Shown here in pieces: positions 15,300 to 21,549 of a stretch of DNA of 21,549 nucleotides (position 1 is its first letter; every line of letters begins with the position of its first letter). The position numbers and the translations under genes were made by a program. Source of the DNA: Oscillibacter sp. (lineage in GTDB: Bacteria > Bacillota > Clostridia > Oscillospirales > Oscillospiraceae); the NCBI GenBank assembly GCA_020025475.1, contig JAHHSA010000027.1, positions 1 through 21,549 of the forward strand. Reading direction: 5' to 3'. The notes beneath the pieces were generated by a model. That model did no database searches. It was not told the DNA's origin and was given only the letters and a program-made list of their open reading frames with translations.

Positions 15300-17882
15300 A
15301 TGAACGAAAAAAAATCAGTTTGGGCCCAGAAGAAAGAAGAACTGCTGGAGATGCTGAACTGCACCGAGGGGGGACTCACCGTTCAGGAGGCGGCGAAGCG
15401 GTTGGAGACCTACGGCCCCAATGAGCTGCAAAGTGGTCAGAAACAGAGCGTTCTGCGCATTTTCCTGGAGCAGTTTGCGGATTTTCTGGTGATCATCCTG
15501 ATCCTGGCTGCCATCGTCTCCGCCGTCATGGGCGACCTGGAGAGCACTGTGGTCATTCTGGCCGTCATCACCATGAACGCCATCCTGGGTACGGTCCAGA
15601 CTGTCAAGGCGGCGGCCTCTCTGGAGAGCCTGAAACAGATGTCCGCACCGGAGGCCAAGGTCCTGCGGGACGGTAAGGTGATCCACGTGCCCAGCCGGGA
15701 CGTGGTGCCCGGTGATATCGTGGTGCTGGAGGCAGGTGACTGTATCTGTGCAGACGGGCGTCTTCTGGAGTGTGCCAGCCTCAGCTGTGCGGAGAGTGCC
15801 CTGACTGGCGAGAGTCTGCCAGTGGAAAAGCACACCAACGTCATCGAGGGTGATGTGCCTCTGGGCGATCGGAAGAACCTTGTGTTCTCCGGCAGCTTTG
15901 TCACCTACGGCCGCGGCAGGTTCCTGGTTACCGGTACTGGGATGCATACGGAAATGGGCAAGATTGCTACGCTGCTGAAAAATACGGAGGAGAAGAAGAC
16001 CCCCCTTCAGATCAGTCTGGATCACTTCGGAAAGAAACTCTCCATCGGCATCCTGGTGCTCTGTGGCTTTCTGTTCGGAATCAGCGTCTTCCTGCGCGGC
16101 GAGCCGGTGATGAACGCCTTTCTGTTTGCTGTGGCTCTGGCAGTTGCGGCCATTCCTGAAGCGCTCAGCTCTATCGTCACCATCGTTCTGTCTTTTGGCA
16201 CCCGGAAGATGGCCCGGGAAAACGCCATCATCCGCAAACTGCAGGCTGTGGAGGGCTTGGGCAGCGTGTCAGTGATCTGCTCCGACAAGACCGGCACCCT
16301 GACCCAGAACAAGATGACGGTCAAAAAGATTTATACCGCAGGGCGCACAATATCCGTGGAAGAGGCCGACTTCAGCGATCCGTTGCAGGAGCCGCTGCTC
16401 CGTGCCGCACTGCTGTGCAGTGACGCAACCGTCAATGAAAAGGGGGAAGTGGGTGACCCCACCGAGACTGCATTGGTGCGGCTGGGCGAGGATCACGGCT
16501 TCGACGAGGAGATCACCCGCAACAAGTGGCCCCGCCTGGCAGAGCTGCCTTTTGACTCCGACCGTAAGCTGATGTCCACGGTTCATATGCTCTCGGGCGG
16601 TTTGATGATGGTGACCAAGGGCGCTGAAGATGTACTGATGGGCCGCACCGGCATCTCTCCTGAGGAGCGCGCCGAGGTGGAGCGGGTCAACGAGGAATTA
16701 TCCAGCCAGGGTCTCCGCGTGCTGGCCTTTGCCTGCCGGGAACTGAAGAGCACCCAGATCACACTGGCCGACGAGGATCACCTGAACTTCCTGGGCCTCA
16801 TCGCCATGATGGACCCGCCCCGGGAGTCTTCCAAGGCCGCTGTGGCCCAGTGCATTCAGGCCGGCATCCGTCCTGTGATGATCACCGGCGATCACAAGGT
16901 TACGGCTTCCGCCATTGCCAAGGAGCTGGGCATTCTCACCGAGGGCACCCGGGCCATTGAGGGCAGCGAGCTGGAAAAGCTCAGCGATCGGGAGCTGCAG
17001 GAGCTGGTACCCCAGGTTTCCGTTTATGCCCGTGTGTCTCCGGAGCACAAGATCCGCATTGTCCGTGCCTGGCAGGAGTTGGGGAATCTGGTGGCAATGA
17101 CCGGCGACGGCGTCAATGATGCCCCTGCGCTCAAACAAGCTGACATCGGCGTTGCCATGGGCGTCACCGGCACCGAGGTAGCGAAGGATGCCGCCGGTAT
17201 GGTGCTGACGGATGACAACTTTGCCACGATCGTGCAGGCGGTCAAGAACGGCCGGAATATCTACGCCAATATCAAGCGGGCCATCCAGTTCCTGCTCTCC
17301 GGTAACTTTGCCGGCATCCTGACAGTGCTCTATGCCTCCCTGGGTGCCTTCCCTGTGCCCTTTGCTGCAGTGCATCTGCTGTTCATCAACCTGCTGACGG
17401 ACTCCCTGCCAGCCATTGCCCTGGGATTGGAGCCCCACACCGATGCGGTGATGGAGGAGCGCCCCCGTCCCCGGAATGAGGGGATTCTCACCAAGGACTT
17501 CCTGTGGAGCGTGGGCATCGAGGGACTGGTCATCGCCGTGGCAGTCATTGCGGCCTTCCACATTGGTCTCAGCCACGGCGGGGCTGCGGTGGGGAGCACC
17601 ATGGCGTTTGCCACGCTGTGCCTCAGCCGCCTGTTCCACGGGTTTAACTGTAAGTCCCGCCGTCCTGTGATCTTCACCAAGACCCTGTGGAACAACAAAG
17701 CACTTCTGGCTGCCTTCGCCATCGGCGTGGCTCTGCTGGGCATCGTGGTGCTGATTCCAGTAGTCCGTCCTCTGTTCCAGGTGACCGCTCTGTCTATGGG
17801 GCTGGTGAGTACCATCGTGGGACTGTCCTTTGCCAGCATGGTGGTGATCCAACTGCTCAAGGTCATCCGCACCAGAAAGTGA
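15300..17882 (+). CDS. P2-type cation ATPase, probable Mn2+ (or Ca2+/Mn2+) exporter
   Basis: This 860-residue P-type ATPase moves a divalent cation out of the cytoplasm. It has the cation ATPase N-terminal domain, the actuator TGES motif (169-172), the phosphorylated Asp329 in CSDKTGTLT, the TGDGVNDAP hinge (601-609) and about ten membrane spans. The transport site is PEAL (286-289) in M4, Asn669 in SGNFAG of M5 and N697-LL-T700-D701 in M6. The M5 glutamate of two-site SERCA pumps is replaced by Gly672, giving a single-site layout like PMCA and the Ca/Mn pump SPCA. Sequence databases would name it a calcium pump, but the upstream Mn2+ riboswitch suggests manganese efflux. AAAGGA at 15285-15290 supports the ATG. 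Confidence 0.93.
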   Translation: MNEKKSVWAQKKEELLEMLNCTEGGLTVQEAAKRLETYGPNELQSGQKQSVLRIFLEQFADFLVIILILAAIVSAVMGDLESTVVILAVITMNAILGTVQTVKAAASLESLKQMSAPEAKVLRDGKVIHVPSRDVVPGDIVVLEAGDCICADGRLLECASLSCAESALTGESLPVEKHTNVIEGDVPLGDRKNLVFSGSFVTYGRGRFLVTGTGMHTEMGKIATLLKNTEEKKTPLQISLDHFGKKLSIGILVLCGFLFGISVFLRGEPVMNAFLFAVALAVAAIPEALSSIVTIVLSFGTRKMARENAIIRKLQAVEGLGSVSVICSDKTGTLTQNKMTVKKIYTAGRTISVEEADFSDPLQEPLLRAALLCSDATVNEKGEVGDPTETALVRLGEDHGFDEEITRNKWPRLAELPFDSDRKLMSTVHMLSGGLMMVTKGAEDVLMGRTGISPEERAEVERVNEELSSQGLRVLAFACRELKSTQITLADEDHLNFLGLIAMMDPPRESSKAAVAQCIQAGIRPVMITGDHKVTASAIAKELGILTEGTRAIEGSELEKLSDRELQELVPQVSVYARVSPEHKIRIVRAWQELGNLVAMTGDGVNDAPALKQADIGVAMGVTGTEVAKDAAGMVLTDDNFATIVQAVKNGRNIYANIKRAIQFLLSGNFAGILTVLYASLGAFPVPFAAVHLLFINLLTDSLPAIALGLEPHTDAVMEERPRPRNEGILTKDFLWSVGIEGLVIAVAVIAAFHIGLSHGGAAVGSTMAFATLCLSRLFHGFNCKSRRPVIFTKTLWNNKALLAAFAIGVALLGIVVLIPVVRPLFQVTALSMGLVSTIVGLSFASMVVIQLLKVIRTRK

Positions 17883-17885
17883 CCG

Positions 17886-18254
17886 ATGGAAAAACTGATT
17901 TGTTTGCTGGCTATTTTCTGGGCAGGAGGAGTGCTGACGGCACTCCTGTCCGTGGGATGGCTCATGCTGCTGACTTACAGAAAGAAGCAAGTTTCCCATA
18001 TGGATGAATCGCGTTGGGACGCCTATTTCCGGGGAATGTCCCTCCGGGGCATGATCGGCCGGGGACTGCTGTTTTTGTTCCTGGCCCTGTGGGGCAGCGT
18101 CCCTCTGGTGTATGGTGCTCTCCGACTTTTCGGTTTCCGGCATTATGTGGGGCTGTCCGTCTTGTTTGCAGGCGTTACTGTGGCGGCGGTGGTGATTCGC
18201 TGTGTACACAAGCGAAAATATTTACAGGAAAAACTGGAAGAACTCAAGAACTGA
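17886..18254 (+). CDS. Small membrane protein of unknown function, coupled to the ATPase
   Basis: This 122-residue protein starts three bases after the ATPase stop and must share its riboswitch-controlled transcript. It has three hydrophobic segments at about residues 3-30, 55-80 and 84-105. A polar, charged stretch KKQVSHMDESRWDAYFRG lies between the first two, and a highly basic/acidic C-terminus HKRKYLQEKLEELKN follows. I recognise no family. Its position suggests a helper, regulator or stability factor of the pump, but this is inference from context only. A terminator follows 35 bases after its stop. Confidence 0.75.
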   Translation: MEKLICLLAIFWAGGVLTALLSVGWLMLLTYRKKQVSHMDESRWDAYFRGMSLRGMIGRGLLFLFLALWGSVPLVYGALRLFGFRHYVGLSVLFAGVTVAAVVIRCVHKRKYLQEKLEELKN

Positions 18255-18289
18255 CCGCCGGAGGCCCTGTTCCAATCTCACAGGAGAGA

Positions 18290-18334
18290 GGCTGCGCATC
18301 CGAAATATGCGCAGCCATTTTCCTTTCTTTTTTT
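18290..18334 (+). terminator. Intrinsic terminator after the ATPase operon
   Basis: GGCTGCGCAT 18290-18299 pairs perfectly with ATGCGCAGCC 18307-18316 across a seven-base loop. A long T-rich tract follows, ending in TTTTTTT. Confidence 0.92.
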
Positions 18335-18346
18335 CCACAAAGCAGG

Positions 18347-18352
18347 TATAAT
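18347..18352 (+). promoter_or_regulatory. -10 element of the Nudix operon
   Basis: A perfect TATAAT at 18347-18352 stands 24 bases before the Nudix start codon. The -35 region, which overlaps the T-rich tail of the preceding terminator, is poor (about TTTCTT at 18324-18329). The predicted start is near 18359. Confidence 0.5.
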
Positions 18353-18375
18353 GAGTGAAAAAAGGAGAGGTGAAC

Positions 18376-18852
18376 ATGATCAATACGACCCTCTGTTATC
18401 TGGAGCATGGAGATTCCTACCTGATGCTCCACAGAACAAAGAAGAAAAATGATTTAAACCATGACAAGTGGATCGGCGTCGGCGGCAAGTTCGAGGACAA
18501 GGAGAGTCCGGAGGACTGTGCGCTCCGGGAGACCCGGGAGGAGACGGGACTGACACTGACAAGCTACCGCTACCGGGGACTTGTGACCTTTGTCTCCAAC
18601 GAGGCCGCCACGGAATATATGCACCTGTTTACAGCGACAGCATGGACAGGGACTCCGATTGTCTGTGATGAGGGAGAACTGGCCTGGATCAAAAAAACAG
18701 ATCTGCTGGGGCTGCCGCTCTGGGAGGGGGACAAGATCTTCCTGCGTCTGCTGGAGGAGGAAGCGCCTTTCTTCTCTCTGAAACTGCGGTATGAGGGGGA
18801 TCATCTGGTGGAGGCTGTACTGAACGGAACGGCACTGCGTGTGGGAGAATAA
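18376..18852 (+). CDS. Nudix hydrolase (MutT-like)
   Basis: This 158-residue enzyme should cleave a nucleoside diphosphate linked to another moiety, for example an oxidised dNTP. The complete Nudix box lies at residues 37-59: Gly37, Glu43, Arg51-Glu52, Glu55-Glu56 and Gly58, which bind the catalytic Mg2+. The N-terminal LCYLEHGDSYLMLHRTKK and the KWIGVGGKFE entry resemble the 8-oxo-dGTP diphosphatase branch, but the substrate cannot be assigned from sequence. AGGAG at 18363-18367 supports ATG 18376; a frame start at 18355 would lie upstream of the predicted transcription start. It is the first gene of a three-gene run. Confidence 0.92.
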   Translation: MINTTLCYLEHGDSYLMLHRTKKKNDLNHDKWIGVGGKFEDKESPEDCALRETREETGLTLTSYRYRGLVTFVSNEAATEYMHLFTATAWTGTPIVCDEGELAWIKKTDLLGLPLWEGDKIFLRLLEEEAPFFSLKLRYEGDHLVEAVLNGTALRVGE

Positions 18853-18855
18853 GAG

Positions 18856-19233
18856 ATGAACGGAACGATTTTGCTGTTTGGCTTTGAGGATTTGCCCTCC
18901 ATTGCTGCCATGGGCGGCGTGGCAGAGCGGTTTGGCGCAAAGCTGGTGCCGGTCCTGCGGCCGGAGTACAACAAGACGCTGGGGGTGCTGGCTGGTGTGT
19001 CCAAGGCCCGGAGTGGGGCCATGCCCTATGCCGGCGGCCCCCTTGGAGGCCGGATGCTGGTGCTGTGCGGATTAGAGGACAGGCTGAATGACCTGCTGTC
19101 TGCTATCCGGCAGGCGGGGATCGGTGTGGACTGCCTGAAGGCGGTGCTGACGCCCCACAATCGGGACTGGACGGTACTGGCACTGTACGCAGAACTACAG
19201 GCAGAGCACCGTGCGTTTCAGGAAAAGAGGTGA
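18856..19233 (+). CDS. DUF3783 domain protein
   Basis: This 125-residue protein matches the DUF3783 family as I know it. The defining segment is KAVLTPHNRDWTVLALYAELQAEH near the C-terminus (about 95-118). A preceding LVLCGLEDRLNDLLSAIRQAGI region looks like an alpha/beta fold, and the N-terminus MNGTILLFGFED is strand-like. No enzyme motif is visible and the family has no known function. It starts three bases after the Nudix stop and ends seven bases before the next gene, so the three are cotranscribed. Confidence 0.8.
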   Translation: MNGTILLFGFEDLPSIAAMGGVAERFGAKLVPVLRPEYNKTLGVLAGVSKARSGAMPYAGGPLGGRMLVLCGLEDRLNDLLSAIRQAGIGVDCLKAVLTPHNRDWTVLALYAELQAEHRAFQEKR

Positions 19234-19239
19234 GCGGCG

Positions 19240-19668
19240 GTGAAACTGTTGATATCTGCGTGCCTGCTGGGTGTTCGCTGCCGGTATGACGGTGCTTCCA
19301 AGACCCACCCGCTGGTGGAAGCGCTGGCGGAGCATCATACGCTGATTCCCATTTGCCCGGAACAGATGGGCGGACTCTCCACACCGCGGCCGCCTTCTGA
19401 GTGCCGGGGAGACCGGGTCGTGGCCAACACTGGAGTGGATGTGACAGAGCAGTACCGCCGTGGCGCACAGGAGGTCCTGCGGCTGTGCCAGATGTTCGGC
19501 TGTGAGGCGGCCGTTCTGAAAGAGCGCAGCCCCTCCTGCGGCAGTGGGAAGATTTATGACGGTACCTTCACCGGACAGCTGATTTCCGGGGACGGAACCA
19601 CAGCCGAACAACTGAAAGCCCACGGTATCCCGGTGTATGGGGAATCCCAAATCGAAGAACTGCTGTAA
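19240..19668 (+). CDS. DUF523 protein, TudS-like thiouracil desulfurase candidate
   Basis: This 142-residue protein is a single DUF523 domain. Characterised members (TudS) use a [4Fe-4S] cluster held by three cysteines to remove sulfur from 2-thiouracil, 4-thiouracil or 4-thio-UMP. The three expected cysteines are present: Cys8 in ISACLLG, Cys39 in PICPEQ (followed by Glu41) and Cys100 in SPSCGSG, with Ser99 beside it. Length matches single-domain TudS, and there is no fused DUF1722. The start is GTG 19240, preceded by GAGGTG at 19228-19233. The next gene is a uracil permease, which would fit use of thiolated uracils. The activity is inferred, not shown. Confidence 0.85.
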   Translation: MKLLISACLLGVRCRYDGASKTHPLVEALAEHHTLIPICPEQMGGLSTPRPPSECRGDRVVANTGVDVTEQYRRGAQEVLRLCQMFGCEAAVLKERSPSCGSGKIYDGTFTGQLISGDGTTAEQLKAHGIPVYGESQIEELL

Positions 19669-19847
19669 GGAAACGGACGGCGGACGCACCGGATGTTCTG
19701 GTGGATGCCCCAGCTGCTGCCCATGAAAGAGCTGGCCTACACAGAGGACAGCCTCCAGGCATGTCACAGGATGCCATGCTGGGGATGCATCCGTCATTTT
19801 CGACAGAAAGACTGTGGAAAATTTGCGGTAGTTTGGGAAATGCGGAC
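19669..19847 (+). other. Gap with a weak hairpin, no gene recognised
   Basis: Between the DUF523 gene and the permease promoter I see no convincing gene. GGATGC 19769-19774 pairs with GCATCC 19787-19792 and is followed by GTCATTTTCG, a weak terminator candidate. A 60-codon frame starting at 19693 has no ribosome site and runs through the permease promoter, so I do not call it. Confidence 0.4.
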
Positions 19848-19876
19848 TTGTAAAAAGAATGACCATTTTATATAAT
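19848..19876 (+). promoter_or_regulatory. Strong promoter of the uracil permease leader
   Basis: TTGTAA at 19848-19853 and TATAAT at 19871-19876 are 17 bases apart, with an AT-rich spacer end. The start is predicted near 19883, which gives a 157-base leader before the permease. Confidence 0.8.
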
Positions 19877-19905
19877 AAATCGAAATGTGAGAGGAGGGAG
19901 ATTGC

Positions 19906-19965
19906 GTGCGTAAGATGATGCAGAAGCAGATTTTTTCGTCCGTGGTCTTTTATTTCCATTTTTGA
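19906..19965 (+). CDS. U-rich leader peptide of the uracil permease attenuator
   Basis: A 19-codon ORF, product MRKMMQKQIFSSVVFYFHF, starts at GTG 19906. AGGAGG at 19892-19897 precedes it by eight bases, a better site than most genes here have. Its second half is U-rich in RNA: 24 of the 38 bases at 19931-19968 are T, including TTTTTT at 19931-19936 and TTTTT at 19959-19963. It stops at TGA 19963-19965, six to eight bases before the terminator stem. A ribosome at the stop would cover the stem. This is the layout of pyrE/pyrBI leaders, in which slow polymerase at U-rich pauses (low UTP) lets a ribosome catch up and prevent termination. The peptide itself probably has no function. Confidence 0.6.
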   Translation: MRKMMQKQIFSSVVFYFHF

Positions 19966-19970
19966 TTTGT

Positions 19971-19998
19971 GACCGGCTTTTTAGCCGGCCTTTTTTTT
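19971..19998 (+). terminator. Attenuator terminator in the uracil permease leader
   Basis: CCGGCT 19973-19978 pairs with AGCCGG 19983-19988 across TTTT; G19971 can also pair with C19990 beyond one mismatch. Eight T residues follow at 19991-19998. The terminator lies between the promoter and the permease, so it must be bypassed for expression. Confidence 0.85.
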
Positions 19999-20039
19999 GG
20001 AAACCCTTCAAAAACTGTGTATTTGAGAGGAGAACGTTT

Positions 20040-21440
20040 ATGAAAAAAACGGACACCATCGGCCAGCAGCCTATTCGGGATGCCCGGACCCTGGGCACCC
20101 CCAAGATGTTGATTTTGGGCCTGCAGCACATGTTTGCCATGTTTGGCGCCACGGTTCTGGTTCCCATCCTGGTGCAGAGCTACGGTCTGCCCCTGAGCAT
20201 CCAGACCACCCTGTTTTTTGCCGGCATCGGCACGCTGTTTTTCCATGTGTGTACCAAGTTGAAGGTCCCTGCGTTCCTGGGCTCTTCTTTCGCCTTCCTG
20301 GGTGGCTTCTTCGCCATGGGTCAGATGGACCAGGGAATGTACGCCGCCATGGATGGTGCTGAAAAATTGCAATACGCCTGCGGCGGCATTGTGGTTGCCG
20401 GTCTGGTTTATGTCCTCCTGGCCCTGGTAGTCAAGCTGGTGGGCGTACACCGCGTGATGCACTTCCTGCCCCCCGTGGTGACCGGCCCCATCATCATCCT
20501 GATCGGGCTGAATCTGGCTCCAACCGCAGTGAACAATGCCAAAACCTGCTGGTGGCTGGCACTCGTTGCCATGGGCATCATTGTGGTGGCCAATATCTGG
20601 GGCAAGGGCATGATTAAGATCATTCCCATTCTGCTGGGTGTTGTGGGGGCCTATCTGGCTGCCGTCATCGGCAACGCCATGGGTGCAACCGTGCTGGACG
20701 CTGCCGGAAATGTGACCCCTATGCTGAATTTTGAGGCTGTCAAGGAGGCACAGATCTTCGGTTTGCAGCCCTTCTTCACCAACTTCTCCGGCTCTGTTGC
20801 CAAGTTTGATATCTCCGCCATCCTGGTGATGGCACCCATTGCGCTGGCTGCCATGATGGAGCATATCGGTGATATGTCCGCCATCTCCGCAACCGTAGGC
20901 GAGAACTTTATTGAGGACCCCGGCCTGCACCGTACCCTGATCGGCGACGGCGTGGCCACCTCCCTCTCCGCACTGTTCGGCGGCCCTGCCAACACCACCT
21001 ACGGTGAGAACACCGGCGTTCTGGTCCTCTCCAAGGTCCACGATCCCCGGGTCATCCGGCTGGCTGCCATCTACGCGGTGATCCTGTCCTTCTCCCCCGC
21101 CTTTGCAGAGATCATCCACTCCATCCCAGCAGCCATCATCGGCGGCGTCAGCTTCATCCTCTACGGTATGATTTCCGCCATCGGCGTGCGCAACGTGGTG
21201 GAGAACCAGGTGGACTTTACCAACTCCCGGAACCTGATCATCGCCGCCGTCATTCTGGTCTGCGGCTTGGGCTTCACGGACGGCCTGACCTTTGCCGTTG
21301 GTTCCACCTCCATCACCATGACGTCTCTGGCCATTGCCGCTATCGCAGGCATTCTGCTCAACGCCATCCTGCCCGGTAATGACTTCCACTTCGGCAGCAC
21401 TGCAAGCGCCGATACGGCTGCTTCTCTGGGCAGATATTAA
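20040..21440 (+). CDS. uraA: Uracil permease, NCS2 family (UraA/PyrP-like)
   Basis: This 466-residue membrane protein should import uracil with protons. It has the family opening GLQHMFAMFGATVLVPILV, about 14 hydrophobic segments, and the two substrate-site glutamates: Glu274 in MMEHIGD and Glu323 in GGPANTTYGENTG. Their spacing of 49 residues equals that of Glu241 and Glu290 in E. coli UraA. The TTYGEN motif favours uracil over xanthine permeases. The frame is open upstream to 19962 but that part lies across the leader terminator; AGGAG at 20028-20032 selects ATG 20040. Expression is probably controlled by the U-rich attenuator. No PyrR-binding sequence was recognised in the leader. Confidence 0.94.
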   Translation: MKKTDTIGQQPIRDARTLGTPKMLILGLQHMFAMFGATVLVPILVQSYGLPLSIQTTLFFAGIGTLFFHVCTKLKVPAFLGSSFAFLGGFFAMGQMDQGMYAAMDGAEKLQYACGGIVVAGLVYVLLALVVKLVGVHRVMHFLPPVVTGPIIILIGLNLAPTAVNNAKTCWWLALVAMGIIVVANIWGKGMIKIIPILLGVVGAYLAAVIGNAMGATVLDAAGNVTPMLNFEAVKEAQIFGLQPFFTNFSGSVAKFDISAILVMAPIALAAMMEHIGDMSAISATVGENFIEDPGLHRTLIGDGVATSLSALFGGPANTTYGENTGVLVLSKVHDPRVIRLAAIYAVILSFSPAFAEIIHSIPAAIIGGVSFILYGMISAIGVRNVVENQVDFTNSRNLIIAAVILVCGLGFTDGLTFAVGSTSITMTSLAIAAIAGILLNAILPGNDFHFGSTASADTAASLGRY

Positions 21441-21472
21441 CACACAGCAGGGGACATGGTCTCCTGTTTGAA

Positions 21473-21495
21473 AAACCTCCCCACCGGGGAGGTTT
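21473..21495 (+). terminator. Hairpin after the uracil permease
   Basis: AAACCTCCCC 21473-21482 pairs perfectly with GGGGAGGTTT 21486-21495 around ACC. A5 stands before the stem and only TTT after it. It is probably the permease terminator and could act in both directions. Confidence 0.75.
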
Positions 21496-21506
21496 CAGAC
21501 TGTCGA

Positions 21507-21549
21507 GAAACCTGGCTGTGCGTCAAGCACAAGCCAGGTTTCTTTCACA
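21507..21549. terminator. Second long hairpin at the window end
   Basis: GAAACCTGGCT 21507-21517 pairs with AGCCAGGTTTC 21532-21542, and GTGC 21518-21521 with GCAC 21527-21530, with one unpaired A. TTTCACA follows to the window edge. It may be a backup terminator or part of a dispersed intergenic element shared with the window start. Confidence 0.6.

Noticed and set aside
19693..19875. 60-codon + strand frame after the DUF523 gene, with a cysteine-rich segment
   Set aside because: It has no ribosome site, resembles no family, and overlaps the strong TTGTAA/TATAAT promoter of the permease leader.
19883..19998. Purine riboswitch or PyrR-binding site in the permease leader
   Set aside because: Neither the purine aptamer core nor the PyrR-binding loop consensus is visible. 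The leader ORF plus terminator explains the sequence better.
19868..20167. 99-codon minus-strand frame over the permease leader
   Set aside because: It runs antisense through the promoter, leader ORF, terminator and permease start, and has no supporting signals of its own.

Overview
The window looks like a chromosomal piece of a GC-rich, low-GC-phylum Firmicute of the gut Oscillospiraceae type (Flavonifractor/Oscillibacter/Lawsonibacter-like). This is an inference from the GC-rich Firmicutes-style proteins, strong AGGAGG ribosome sites, the dprA-topA-trmFO order and the yybP-ykoY riboswitch. All recognised genes lie on the + strand. No rRNA, tRNA, CRISPR array or complete insertion sequence was seen.

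Region 1 (1-956) is AT-richer and largely without recognisable genes. It has the tail of an open frame, a perfect hairpin, a 13-bp inverted-repeat element, a near-consensus promoter at 485-513 and a doubtful small ORF. Region 2 (957-8922) is a housekeeping block: TrmH-family rRNA/tRNA methyltransferase, dprA, topA, trmFO and plsX, tightly packed, then a promoter and long leader, acpP, a hairpin and rnc, closed by a clear terminator. Region 3 (8930-12750) holds uppP (own promoter, TTG start) and a spoIIIE/ftsK-type DNA translocase with its terminator. Region 4 (12773-15063) holds an aminotransferase with a 170-nt leader, a Dabb-domain protein, and a separately promoted YjbQ-family protein.

Region 5 (15101-18254) is a metal-homeostasis unit. 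A yybP-ykoY (Mn2+) riboswitch with a strong terminator precedes a P2-type ATPase that sequence alone would call a calcium pump, followed three bases later by a small unknown membrane protein. The riboswitch and the transport-site residues together suggest Mn2+ export.

Region 6 (18347-21549) holds a Nudix hydrolase, a DUF3783 protein, a DUF523 protein with the TudS (thiouracil desulfurase) cysteines, and an NCS2 uracil permease. The permease leader is the most striking find. It has a strong promoter, a perfect ribosome site and a 19-codon U-rich leader ORF ending just before an intrinsic terminator. This is the layout of UTP-sensing pyrBI/pyrE attenuation in enteric bacteria, not the PyrR system usual in Firmicutes. 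The window closes with two hairpins, one joined to a motif also present at the window start.
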